A DNA stretch of 64,000 nucleotides from Zoogloea sp041911615 (lineage in GTDB: Bacteria; Pseudomonadota; Gammaproteobacteria; Burkholderiales; Rhodocyclaceae): NCBI RefSeq assembly GCF_041911615.1, contig NZ_JAYROR010000101.1, positions 35,094-99,093 on the forward strand, written 5' to 3'. Below the pieces are notes generated by a model. That model saw nothing but the letters and a program-made list of their open reading frames with translations. It did not search any database and was not told the origin of the DNA. The position numbers were made by a program, and so were the translations under genes. This document shows, piece after piece, positions 8,523 through 15,628 of the stretch (positions within the stretch are counted from its first letter, which is position 1; each line of letters begins with the position of its first letter).

Positions 8523-9164
8523 TTACTCGGCCAGTCCGTGCTTGAGCCCGTAATGGGTCAGCTCGGCGTTGTTGCGCAGATTCATCTTCTCGAGGAGGCG
8601 TGCGCGATAGACGCTCACCGTCTTGACGCTGAGGTTGAGTGCCTCGGCGATCTCGGTGGGCGTCTTGCCGGAGGCGATCATGCACAGCGTCTGGTATTCG
8701 CGGTCGGAGAGCTTTTCGTGAGGAGGGCGCTCGGTGTCTTCGCCGATGGCGTTGGCGAGTTCCTCGGCCAGCGACGGGCTGACGTATTTCTTGCCGCTCG
8801 CGACCTGGCGGATCGCGGTGACCAGCAGCTCGGGCGCGCTCTGCTTGGTGAGGTAGCCGGCCGCGCCGGCCTTGAGGGCGCGGATCGCGTATTGCTCCTC
8901 GGGGTACATGCTGAGGATCAGTACCGGCAGGCGCGGGAATTCCTTCTTGATGATCTTGAGGGCGTCGATGCCGTTGCGGTCGGGCATCGAGACGTCCATC
9001 AGCACGACGTCCCACTCGCCCTGGCGCACGAGCTGCACGGCCTGGACGCCGTTCTCGGCTTCGCCGGCGACGGTGAGGTCGGGGGTGTCGGAAAGGATCT
9101 GGCGCAGGCCCTGGCGGACGATCGCGTGGTCGTCGGCTATCAGTACCCGGATGGGCTTGCTCAT
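8523..9164 (-). CDS. NarL/FixJ-family response regulator
   Basis: A 213-aa transcription regulator with a receiver domain (residues 4-120) and a LuxR-type helix-turn-helix (about 147-207). The acidic pocket is Asp11-Asp12, the phosphoacceptor is Asp57 (VVLMDVSMPD) and Lys107 follows in LTK. Its ATG overlaps the stop of the upstream sensor kinase in an ATGA arrangement. The two therefore form a translationally coupled pair, and the kinase is the probable phosphodonor. The HisKA_3/NarL pairing fits the usual class match. Target genes and signal are unknown. Confidence 0.92.
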   Translation of the reverse strand: MSKPIRVLIADDHAIVRQGLRQILSDTPDLTVAGEAENGVQAVQLVRQGEWDVVLMDVSMPDRNGIDALKIIKKEFPRLPVLILSMYPEEQYAIRALKAGAAGYLTKQSAPELLVTAIRQVASGKKYVSPSLAEELANAIGEDTERPPHEKLSDREYQTLCMIASGKTPTEIAEALNLSVKTVSVYRARLLEKMNLRNNAELTHYGLKHGLAE

Positions 9165-10720
9165 GGGGTGCTCCGGTTGGGGGTGGGCGCCTCCTCCGAA
9201 GGCGTGGTCAGGAGGGGCGCGCGCAGGGTCAGGCGCGTTCCGTGGGGCTCGACGTCGCGCAGGTCGAGATGGCCGCCCAGGCTGGTGAGCCGCTCGCGGA
9301 TGCCGCGCAACCCGAAGGAGCGCGGCTTCTGCAGATCGGTGGCGGCGAGGCCGCAGCCGTTGTCGGCGATCTCGAGTACCACTTCGTCTCCCTCTTGCAT
9401 GAGTCTGACCGTGACCGCGGTGGCGCGGGCGTGTTTGCTGACATTGGTCAGCGCCTCCTGGAAGACGCGGAAAAAGGCCAGAGCCGTATCGTAGTCCGGG
9501 TCGAGATCATGGTCGGTACAAAGAATGTTACAGGCGATGCCGGTGCGCTGGGCGAAGTCCTCGCCCTGGGATTCGATGGCCGCGGCGAGGCCGAAATCCT
9601 TGAGGATGCCGGGGCGCAGCTCGCGGGTCACGCGGCCGACGGTGGCGATGGCGTCGTCCACCATCCGCCCCACGTTGCGGGCCCGTTCGCGGGCCTGGGC
9701 CGGGTTGTTGTCGAGCTTGGACTCGAGCAGCGACATCTCGAACTTCATGGCGACCAGGGTGCCGCCGAGCACGTCGTGCACGTCGCGGGCGATGCGCTCG
9801 CGCTCGTCTTCCTTGATGCGCTGCAGGTGGTTGGACAGCGCGGCGAGCTGACTGCGGGATTCGCGCAGGTCGGCCTCGACGCGCTTGCTGTGGGTGATGT
9901 TCCACATCACGCCCTCCCACACCACCGCGCCCATCTCGGAGAGGCGCGGCGAGCTGCGCAGGTTGATCCATTTCTGCTCGCCGGTGGCCAGCTGGATGCG
10001 GCCTTCCCAGTTGAGGGTGGACAGGTGCTCGGCCGAGGTCGAGGCGGCCTCCATGAAGCCGGGCAGGTCTTCCTTCAGCAGCCAGTTCATCCAGCCGGCG
10101 GCGCTGCCGATCAGCTCGTCGGCCGAGGTGCCGAAGAGCATCGTCGCCGCCTCGCTGAGATACTGGAAACCGAGCATGCCGTCGGGCGTGTAGCCCATCT
10201 GGAACACCACGCCCGGGATGTTGTCGGTGAGGGCCCGCAGGCGTGCCGCGCTCTGGCGCAGGGTCTGCTCGGCGCGGCGCTTCTCGCGGCGGTTGCAGAC
10301 TTCGCGCATCTCCCGTTCGACCGCCGGAACGAGGCGGTCGAGGTTGTTCTTGCTGAGGTAGTCGTGGGCGCCCGCCCGCATCGCGGCAATCGCTTCGTCC
10401 TCCTGCATCACGCCCGAAACGATGATGAAGGGCAGGTCGATGCCGAGTTCCTGGGTCGTGCGCAGGGCCGCCTGGGCGTTGAAGCCCGGCAGGTTGTGGT
10501 CGCACAGGATGACGTCCCAGTTTTCCCGCTGCAGCGCCTCGCGCACGCCCTCTTCGGTGGCCACCTGCAGGTAGGTGGGCGCGTAGCCGGCGTTGCGGAA
10601 GCGGTGCAGCAGCAGGATGACGTCGTTCTCGGCGTCTTCGATGAACAGCAGTCGGATCGGCGGTTTGGGCTGGCAGTCCGCGCCGGCGGAGGGGGCGTCC
10701 GGCTTGAGGGCAGGGGACAT
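9161..10720 (-). CDS. REC-PAS-HisKA_3 sensor histidine kinase
   Basis: A soluble hybrid kinase of 519 aa. An N-terminal receiver (about residues 22-140) has phosphoacceptor Asp74 (ILCDHNLPG). A PAS domain (about 160-290), a NarX-type dimerisation domain with phosphorylated His315 (RDVHDVLGG) and a HATPase_c domain (about 420-505, EALTNVSKHA and DNGCGL) follow. No membrane helix is present, so the signal is probably cytoplasmic or relayed through the receiver. The ATG at 10720 was chosen because the longer reading runs into the tRNA-Thr promoter region; its ribosome binding site is weak. It is coupled to the downstream NarL-type regulator by a 4-base overlap. Confidence 0.88.
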   Translation of the reverse strand: MSPALKPDAPSAGADCQPKPPIRLLFIEDAENDVILLLHRFRNAGYAPTYLQVATEEGVREALQRENWDVILCDHNLPGFNAQAALRTTQELGIDLPFIIVSGVMQEDEAIAAMRAGAHDYLSKNNLDRLVPAVEREMREVCNRREKRRAEQTLRQSAARLRALTDNIPGVVFQMGYTPDGMLGFQYLSEAATMLFGTSADELIGSAAGWMNWLLKEDLPGFMEAASTSAEHLSTLNWEGRIQLATGEQKWINLRSSPRLSEMGAVVWEGVMWNITHSKRVEADLRESRSQLAALSNHLQRIKEDERERIARDVHDVLGGTLVAMKFEMSLLESKLDNNPAQARERARNVGRMVDDAIATVGRVTRELRPGILKDFGLAAAIESQGEDFAQRTGIACNILCTDHDLDPDYDTALAFFRVFQEALTNVSKHARATAVTVRLMQEGDEVVLEIADNGCGLAATDLQKPRSFGLRGIRERLTSLGGHLDLRDVEPHGTRLTLRAPLLTTPSEEAPTPNRSTP

Positions 10721-10735
10721 ACGTGTCGAGTGGGC

Positions 10736-10764
10736 TGCGTGAATGAGTCGCTTTTGTTTATAAT
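10736..10764 (+). promoter_or_regulatory. possible sigma-70 promoter for tRNA-Thr
   Basis: A perfect TATAAT lies at 10759-10764, followed by a GC-rich discriminator (CCGGCC), as is common for stable-RNA promoters. The -35 at 17 bases spacing is poor (TGCGTG). The distance to the tRNA (about 100 bases) is long, so a 5' leader would have to be processed. It overlaps the region just upstream of the divergent sensor kinase gene. Confidence 0.5.
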
Positions 10765-10866
10765 CCGGCCCTCGCAGGGCCTGCGCAGCCTCAAAGGATA
10801 GTTCAGGCCAGCCTTTTCCGTCCATGCGTATCGGGCTTTCCGGCGTTGCGGAAGATGTGCGATCCC

Positions 10867-10942
10867 GCCGGTGTAGCTCAGTTGGTAGAGCAGCGCACTT
10901 GTAATGCGAAGGTCGAGGGTTCGATTCCTTTCACCGGCACCA
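10867..10942 (+). tRNA. tRNA-Thr (anticodon TGT)
   Basis: A full cloverleaf of 76 bases. The acceptor GCCGGTG pairs with CACCGGC, the D-arm is TAGCTCAGTTGGTAGAGCA, the anticodon loop CTTGTAA has anticodon TGT, and the T-arm is GGGTTCGATTCCT. The CCA end is encoded at 10940-10942. It reads threonine ACA codons. Confidence 0.97.
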
Positions 10943-10960
10943 ACCGCACCCGAAGCACAG

Positions 10961-10985
10961 GCCGATCCCCGAGGGTCGGCTTTTT
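10961..10985 (+). terminator. intrinsic terminator after tRNA-Thr
   Basis: GCCGATCC pairs with GGGTCGGC (one G-T wobble) around a CCGA loop, followed directly by TTTTTC. It sits 18 bases after the encoded CCA and should end the tRNA transcript. Confidence 0.85.
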
Positions 10986-11067
10986 CGTTGAGCCGCCACC
11001 GGGCTGGTCCGGCGGAGGCGTCTCAAGGGTTCTCTCGCGCCCGGCAGTCTCAAAGCGGCATCCAGAA

Positions 11068-11214
11068 ATGCACGGTCTTGTGGGTTACATCATCATCGGC
11101 GGGTGCGTCTGCCTGGTCGCCATCGCGGCGGCGTCGTTCGTCTGGGACGTGCGCAGGAGCCGGCAGGCCGAAGAAAAGCGGCGCCGGCTTGCGTCGCGCC
11201 TGAAGGGAAAGTGA
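11068..11214 (+). CDS. small single-pass membrane protein (48 aa)
   Basis: A 48-aa protein with one hydrophobic helix (about residues 4-26, GLVGYIIIGGCVCLVAIAAASF). A strongly basic cytoplasmic tail follows (RRSRQAEEKRRRLASRLKGK). The positive-inside rule gives an N-out, C-in topology. It lies seven bases before the DUF5710 gene and is probably co-transcribed with it. No family is recognised. The ATG has AGAAA rather than a strong ribosome binding site ahead of it. Confidence 0.55.
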   Translation: MHGLVGYIIIGGCVCLVAIAAASFVWDVRRSRQAEEKRRRLASRLKGK

Positions 11215-11221
11215 GACAGCG

Positions 11222-11524
11222 ATGAGAACCGATCTGCGCGTGCCGTTTGCCGAGAAGGACGAGGCCAAGCGCCTTGGCGCCCGCTGGGATGCGGCGCGCA
11301 AGGTTTGGTACGTGCAGAATGCGCCCAACCTTGCCGCCTTCGCGCGCTGGCTGCCGTCGCCGTCCGATGCTGCTCCGGCTGCGGCGCGGCCTGTCGCCAC
11401 TCGCGCTCAGGCGGCGTCGGCAAAGACCGGCGAGCGCTACTTCGCGCTGAGCTGCGACTGCCTGCCGTGGGAAGGCTGCGCCACCTGCGCCGCCGCCGTC
11501 GAGGCGCGCGGCTGGCGGAACTGA
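11222..11524 (+). CDS. DUF5710-like protein with cysteine-rich tail
   Basis: A 100-aa protein. Residues 4-45 (LRVPFAEKDEAKRLGARWDAARKVW...) match the DUF5710 motif found alone or attached to primase-like and toprim proteins. It is thought to be a small substrate- or nucleic-acid-binding module. After an alanine-rich linker, the tail has a cysteine cluster (CDCLPWEGCATC) that could bind metal. The function is unknown. It follows the 48-aa membrane protein by seven bases; no terminator is obvious downstream. Confidence 0.7.
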   Translation: MRTDLRVPFAEKDEAKRLGARWDAARKVWYVQNAPNLAAFARWLPSPSDAAPAAARPVATRAQAASAKTGERYFALSCDCLPWEGCATCAAAVEARGWRN

Positions 11525-11780
11525 GCGGCATCGCCCGGTTTTTCGTCGGGGCCATCGCCCCGCCCCCCTTGCCGCTGCGTCTGTCTTCGCGCCACCCAAA
11601 CGGGTCGGTGCTGTTTCGGCCTGCGGTCTCGCCAGCCCTGGCGCGCCTGAATTTCTGCGGGCCGGCTTGGTCCAACCCGTGACCGCGCACGTCTGCGTCC
11701 AGTCCTGTTCAGGCGGTCTTTCAGGCCGCGGTCGGGCGAGGTCAAACGCCATGTCGCGTGGATTTTGTCACTGACTCAAG

Positions 11781-11815
11781 TCTCGTTGTGGTATTACCGT
11801 AATACTGGTACGAGA
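11781..11815. promoter_or_regulatory. two-level symmetric dyad, operator-like
   Basis: Two nested inverted repeats share one centre at 11798. The inner GTATTAC-C-GTAATAC lies at 11791-11805, and the outer TCTCGT (11781-11786) pairs with ACGAGA (11810-11815). The 4-base spacers between the arms (TGTG, TGGT) are not complementary. The whole lies in an A/T-rich patch 40 bases before the small ORF at 11856. Inner part TGGTATTACC resembles TGGTNNNACCA sites of FadR-subfamily GntR regulators, as a resemblance only. The rest of the 11525-11855 gap shows no gene. Confidence 0.5.
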
Positions 11816-11855
11816 GTTGCTGAAATCAATAAGTCAAAAGACAGGAGACACAGTC

Positions 11856-12032
11856 ATGAACTTCTTGCACGCACCCATTCACTGGAGCGCCCTCTTTCAC
11901 GCGGTGCTCGACTGGATCGCCGATACCACCCGTCAGAGCCGTTCGGCGCGGCTGTCGACGCTGGGCTTGTCCGCCTACGATCGCGACGGCGACGGTTTCG
12001 AACATCCGGCGGACGGCCCGGGTTGCCGCTAG
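11856..12032 (+). CDS. small ORF (58 aa) with EF-hand-like DxDxDG tail
   Basis: A 58-aa predicted protein. The N-terminal half looks like an amphipathic helix (NFLHAPIHWSALFHAVLDWIADTTRQ). The C-terminal part has DRDGDGFEHPAD, which fits the spacing of a calcium-binding EF-hand loop with Asp at positions 1, 3, 5 and 12. The ATG is preceded by a good AGGAGA eight bases upstream, which argues that it is translated. It lies alone between the dyad at 11781-11815 and the tRNA-fMet gene. No family is recognised and a non-coding explanation is possible. Confidence 0.45.
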   Translation: MNFLHAPIHWSALFHAVLDWIADTTRQSRSARLSTLGLSAYDRDGDGFEHPADGPGCR

Positions 12033-12175
12033 CCTGTTGCACCGAACCCGGGCGGTGTGCGCCGTGATGGTGCGCGCCGCGCCCAAGCCGCAGCGTTGAA
12101 TGCGGATTCGCCAGTCGGCCCTCGAACCCGGGCGCGGGGAGGGTCGGTCACGTCCGCGCTCCAGGCGCGCAAAAC

Positions 12176-12206
12176 AAAAAGGCCCGACCACCTGAGTGAT
12201 CGAGCC
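12176..12206 (-). terminator. intrinsic terminator after tRNA-fMet
   Basis: On the minus strand an 11-bp stem (two G-T wobbles, arms 12196-12206 and 12181-12191, loop 12192-12195) is followed by TTTTTG. It lies 15 bases past the encoded CCA of the initiator tRNA. Confidence 0.85.
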
Positions 12207-12220
12207 TTGATGCTTGAAAC

Positions 12221-12297
<77 letters not shown>

Positions 12298-12310
12298 TCG
12301 GAGAAACGCC

Positions 12311-12339
12311 ATATTAGACAAGTCGCTTCGTTGGGTCAA
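12311..12339 (-). promoter_or_regulatory. sigma-70 promoter of tRNA-fMet
   Basis: On the minus strand TTGACC (12339-12334) and TAATAT (12316-12311) are separated by 17 bases. The -10 box lies 13 bases before the first tRNA base. This is a near-consensus housekeeping promoter. Confidence 0.8.
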
Positions 12340-12381
12340 GCATTTTTTGAAGAAAGATTGAACATCGTGTGCCCGACGGGT

Positions 12382-13215
12382 TTAGTGGCCGAAGCTGTCG
12401 GCGTCGAACATGCCCGGATCGGGGCGGTCGAGCGCGTCGAGGGTGGCCATCTCGGAGGCCGAGAGGGCGAAGTCGAAGATGTTGAGGTTCTGCGCCATGC
12501 GGTCGGGCGTGGCCGACTTGGGCGCCGTGGCGAAGCCCTGCTGGACGGTCCAGCGCAGCACGATCTGCGCCGGTGTGCGGCCGTGGCGGGTGGCGATGTC
12601 GGCAATGGCCGGGTCGGCCAGCAGGTCTGAGCCGAAGCCGAGCGGGCGCCAGGATTCGGTGACGATGCCGCGGTCGCGGTGGATCGCGACAAGATCGTCG
12701 CGGCGGTGGTAGGGGTCGAGCTGGATCTGGTTGAGGTGCGGGACGAGGCCGAGTTTGAACAGTCGTTCAAGGTGCGCCGGTTTGAAGTTGGAGGTGCCGA
12801 TGGCGCGCACCAGGCCTTCGTCGAGCAGGCGCACCAAGCCCAGGTAAGCTTCGACGAAGCGGTCCTGGTCGGGGTTGGGCCAGTGGATCAGGAGCAGGTC
12901 GATGTAGTCGAGGCCGAGCCGCTCGAGGCTGGCGATGCAGGCCTGGCGGGCGCCGTCGAAGCTGTGCCACTTGCGGTTGAACTTGGTGGTGACGAAGACG
13001 TCTTCGCGCTTTACCGAGGAACGACGGATGCCTTCGCCGACGCCGCGTTCGTTCGCGTAGTTTTCGGCGGTGTCGATGGCGCGGTAGCCCAGGTCGAGGG
13101 CGGTGGCGACGGCCACGGCGGCCTCGGCGTCGTTCATCGGCCAGGTGCCGAGGCCCAGCTGGGGCATGGCGACGCCGTTGGCGAGGGTGAGGGTGGGGGC
13201 AAGGGGGAGCGTCAC
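12382..13215 (-). CDS. aldo/keto reductase (2,5-diketo-gluconate reductase type)
   Basis: A 277-aa NADPH-dependent carbonyl reductase of the AKR superfamily, subfamily near DkgB. The catalytic tetrad is visible: Asp48 (AIDTA), Tyr53, Lys78 (TTKF) and His111 (IHWP). The GLGTW start of the barrel, and the LRWTVQQG and PKS elements that bind the 2'-phosphate of NADPH, are present. Likely substrates are small aldehydes such as methylglyoxal; the true one is unknown. It lies 33 bases downstream of baeR on the same strand, so it may be part of the BaeSR unit. Confidence 0.88.
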   Translation of the reverse strand: MTLPLAPTLTLANGVAMPQLGLGTWPMNDAEAAVAVATALDLGYRAIDTAENYANERGVGEGIRRSSVKREDVFVTTKFNRKWHSFDGARQACIASLERLGLDYIDLLLIHWPNPDQDRFVEAYLGLVRLLDEGLVRAIGTSNFKPAHLERLFKLGLVPHLNQIQLDPYHRRDDLVAIHRDRGIVTESWRPLGFGSDLLADPAIADIATRHGRTPAQIVLRWTVQQGFATAPKSATPDRMAQNLNIFDFALSASEMATLDALDRPDPGMFDADSFGH

Positions 13216-13248
13216 GGGCGTCTCTCTCGGTGGTTGGGGGATGTGGGG

Positions 13249-13920
13249 TCAGTCGAAGCGGTAGCCGACGCCGTAGATCGAGCGAATCGGCGGTTCGCCT
13301 GGGGCGGCCTGTTCGAGCTTGCGGCGCAGGTTCTTGACGTGGCTGTCGACGGTGCGGTCGGTGACGACCCGGTGGTCGTCGTAGAGGCCGTCGAGCAACT
13401 GCTCACGGGAGAAGACCCGTCCGGGCGCGCGGGCGAGGGTGCGCAGCAGTCGGAATTCGACCGGCGTGAGATCCAGCTCGACGCCGTGGTAGCGGGCCCG
13501 CCAGGCGTCGGCGTCGATGCTCAGCGCGGGGGCGGCAGCGGGTTCGGGCGGATGCAGGCGGCGCAGCACGGCCTTGCAGCGGGCGACGACCTCGCGCGGG
13601 CTGTAGGGTTTGCAGATGTAGTCGTCGGCGCCGAGTTCGAGGCCGAGCAGGCGGTCGATCTCATCGACCCGCGCGGTCATCATGATCACCGGCACGTTGC
13701 TGAAGCCGCGCAGCTCGCGGCAGATGTCGAGGCCGTCGCGGCCGGGCAGCATGAGATCGAGGAGGATCAGATCGGGGGGCTCGGCGCGCACCGCGGGGAT
13801 CACCGCAAGGCCGTCGGCGAGGTGACGGGGAGCGTAGCCGGCGGCCTTGAGGTAGTCGGCCAGCAGGGCGGCGAGCTTGGGTTCGTCCTCGACGATCAGG
13901 ATCTGTTGGGGGGTGCCCAT
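13249..13920 (-). CDS. baeR: BaeR-like OmpR-family response regulator
   Basis: A 223-aa regulator with a receiver domain (residues 6-120, phosphoacceptor Asp55 in LILLDLMLPG, pocket Glu11-Asp12) and a winged-helix DNA-binding domain (about 130-222, TVDSHVKNLRRKLE and YGVGYRFD). It starts three bases after the baeS stop. In enterobacteria BaeSR answers envelope damage and controls efflux genes. Here the neighbours are an aldo/keto reductase and a divergent NOX-like flavohaemoprotein. The name rests on overall similarity and on the sensor type. Confidence 0.85.
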   Translation of the reverse strand: MGTPQQILIVEDEPKLAALLADYLKAAGYAPRHLADGLAVIPAVRAEPPDLILLDLMLPGRDGLDICRELRGFSNVPVIMMTARVDEIDRLLGLELGADDYICKPYSPREVVARCKAVLRRLHPPEPAAAPALSIDADAWRARYHGVELDLTPVEFRLLRTLARAPGRVFSREQLLDGLYDDHRVVTDRTVDSHVKNLRRKLEQAAPGEPPIRSIYGVGYRFD

Positions 13921-13923
13921 CGG

Positions 13924-15318
13924 TCAGTTCTCCAGCGCCGGAAAGCGCAGTGCGACCCACACGCCGCCGAGCGGCGAGGGATGGGCGGTGATGGTGCCGT
14001 GGTGGGCCTCGACGATGCTGCGGCAGATCGCCAGGCCGAGGCCGGCGCCGCCGGTGCTGCGGCTGCGCGAGTTCTCGCCGCGAAAGAAGCGCTCGAAGAG
14101 TCGGGGCAGCAGCGCGTCGGGCACGCCGGGCGCCGAATCCAGGAAATCGATGCAGACCGTCGGGCCGTCGCGCCGGGTGACGACCTTGAGGGTGCCGCCG
14201 GGGTCGGTGTAGCGCAGGGTGTTCTCGACGAGGTTGCGAAACAGCTGGCCCAGGCGGGCGTCGTCGGCCAGCACGGCAAGACCGGGTGCGAAGGCGGTTT
14301 CGAGCGCGAGCGGCACGGCGGCGAGACGGTCGCGGCAGGCGTCGAGGGTGCGTTCCAGGCAGTCGGCCAGGTCGACCGGCGCCTTGCGGTAGGCGAGGGC
14401 GCCCACGTCGGCGAGGGCCAGTTCGTTGAGGTCGTCCACCAGTTGGGTGAGGGTGCGCACTTCGGCCTGCAGCGAGCGCAGGGCGTCGGCGTCCGCGGGG
14501 CGCAGGCCGTCTTCCATCGCTTCGAGCTCGCCGCGCAGCACCGCGAGCGGGGTGCGCAGTTCGTGGGAGACGTCGGCCATGAACGCGCGCCGCGTCTTCT
14601 CGGTGGCTTCGAGGCTGCGGGCGAGGCGGTTGAAGTCGCGGGCGAGCTGGCCGACCTCGTCGTGACTGCTGGGGGTGACCCGGCCGGTGTAGTCGCCGGC
14701 GGCGAGGCGGTGGGTGGCGGTGGCGACCTGCTTGATCGGCGCGACCAGGCTGCGGGCGATCCACAGCGACACCGCCGCCGCGACGAGGGCGGCGAGTCCG
14801 CCGATCAACAGGGTGGCGTGGAGCTGGTCGTCGAAGAAGCGCTGCACCGCGGTGCCGCTGGCGCTCTCGAAGGGCGCCATGACCAGCCAGCCGACGCGCT
14901 GCCCGTCGATCAGCACCGCCCGGCGGGCCGCTTCGGCGGCCCGGGCGCTTGCCGCGTTGCCCATCACGAAGCGGCCGTCGGCGTCGAGCAGGCTCAGGCG
15001 GAACACCGCGCCGGTGAGGTCGGACTCGGGCGGTGGCGCGGTACGCTGGGCGCGCAGATCGTCGTCGGGCGAGTGGGGCGAGCACAGGTGGAACCAGGTG
15101 CGCCGGTTGCCGCGCAGGAAATCCCAGCTGCCGTGCTCGCGATAGGCCTGGGTGAAGCGCGGGGCCACTTCCTCGAGGCGGGCCTGGGCCAGTTCGTCCA
15201 GGTAGCCGATGAAGCCGCGCGAGAAGCTCCAGCGTCCGGCCACGCCCATCGCCAGCAGCACGGCGAGGGCGACCAGCAGGACGGCGCAGAAGGCTTTGGT
15301 GGTGATCCCGATCTTCAT
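13924..15318 (-). CDS. baeS: BaeS-like envelope sensor histidine kinase
   Basis: A 464-aa inner-membrane kinase. TM1 is at about 8-28, followed by a periplasmic domain of about 130 residues, TM2 (about 160-182), HAMP (about 183-235), a HisKA domain with His252 (SHELRTPLAV) and a HATPase_c domain ending in GGAGLGLAICRSIVEAH. The ATG at 15318 gives a normal signal-anchor; reading further upstream would enter intergenic DNA and the divergent gene. The order is baeS then baeR, separated by three bases. A direct TCTCCA repeat upstream (15392-15408) is a plausible BaeR site. Confidence 0.86.
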   Translation of the reverse strand: MKIGITTKAFCAVLLVALAVLLAMGVAGRWSFSRGFIGYLDELAQARLEEVAPRFTQAYREHGSWDFLRGNRRTWFHLCSPHSPDDDLRAQRTAPPPESDLTGAVFRLSLLDADGRFVMGNAASARAAEAARRAVLIDGQRVGWLVMAPFESASGTAVQRFFDDQLHATLLIGGLAALVAAAVSLWIARSLVAPIKQVATATHRLAAGDYTGRVTPSSHDEVGQLARDFNRLARSLEATEKTRRAFMADVSHELRTPLAVLRGELEAMEDGLRPADADALRSLQAEVRTLTQLVDDLNELALADVGALAYRKAPVDLADCLERTLDACRDRLAAVPLALETAFAPGLAVLADDARLGQLFRNLVENTLRYTDPGGTLKVVTRRDGPTVCIDFLDSAPGVPDALLPRLFERFFRGENSRSRSTGGAGLGLAICRSIVEAHHGTITAHPSPLGGVWVALRFPALEN

Positions 15319-15391
15319 GGGCGGGGAGAGGCGGCGGCGGTTGGCCCCATTAAGCCGCGCCGGGCTGCGAAGATCAACCGGCGGCACCCGA

Positions 15392-15437
15392 TCTCCACAA
15401 TGTCTCCAAATTTGCTGCACATTCTGTTTCCAGAATG
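15392..15437. promoter_or_regulatory. possible BaeR box (direct repeat) and adjacent dyad
   Basis: TCTCCA occurs at 15392-15397 and 15403-15408, an 11-base period typical of OmpR-family tandem binding. The first copy, TCTCCACAATG, resembles the published E. coli BaeR box core TCTCCATNATTG. Just beside it, CATTCTG (15420-15426) and CAGAATG (15431-15437) form a perfect 7-bp dyad around TTTC. Both lie in the A/T-richest part of the divergent region between baeS and the NOX-like gene. Confidence 0.5.
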
Positions 15438-15523
15438 GCGCCATCGGGGCACGCGGCGTGTCGGCGACCGAAGCTTCCGACGGCGCCCTGTCCGGGATCG
15501 GCGATACTGCGCACCCCGCCGCC

Positions 15524-15628
15524 ATGCTGTCGGGCGCCGTGGTCCTGGCGTGTTTTATCGTCTGCTGGTCTGGTCTGGTCTGGTCTGGTCTGGTCTGGCA
15601 GGCCTGTCTCCTGGAGTTCTTGCAATGA
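15524..15628 (+). CDS. possible upstream ORF (34 aa) overlapping the NOX-like gene start
   Basis: An ATG at 15524 opens a 34-codon frame that crosses the CTGGT repeat and ends in TGA at 15626-15628. That stop overlaps the ATG of the NOX-like gene (ATGA). The peptide is hydrophobic (MLSGAVVLACFIVCWSGLVW...). The ATGA overlap is typical of coupled translation. However, there is no convincing ribosome binding site before 15524, so translation is speculative. Confidence 0.25.
   Translation: MLSGAVVLACFIVCWSGLVWSGLVWQACLLEFLQ
15565..15598. repeat. pentanucleotide tandem repeat (CTGGT)x6 plus partial unit
   Basis: Six perfect CTGGT units start at 15565 and are followed by CTGG(C). The array ends 26 bases before the ATG of the NOX-like gene. 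Short tandem repeats in this position are a known cause of slipped-strand phase variation. A five-base change would alter promoter or leader spacing and shift the frame of the overlapping upstream ORF. Confidence 0.85.

Noticed and set aside
10721..10825. Longer sensor-kinase reading starting at 10825
   Set aside because: The added 35 residues show no domain and the segment holds a perfect TATAAT on the other strand. The ATG at 10720 is preferred.
15565..15598. CTGGT repeat as a CRISPR-like array
   Set aside because: The units are five bases and contiguous, without spacers. It is a simple tandem repeat.
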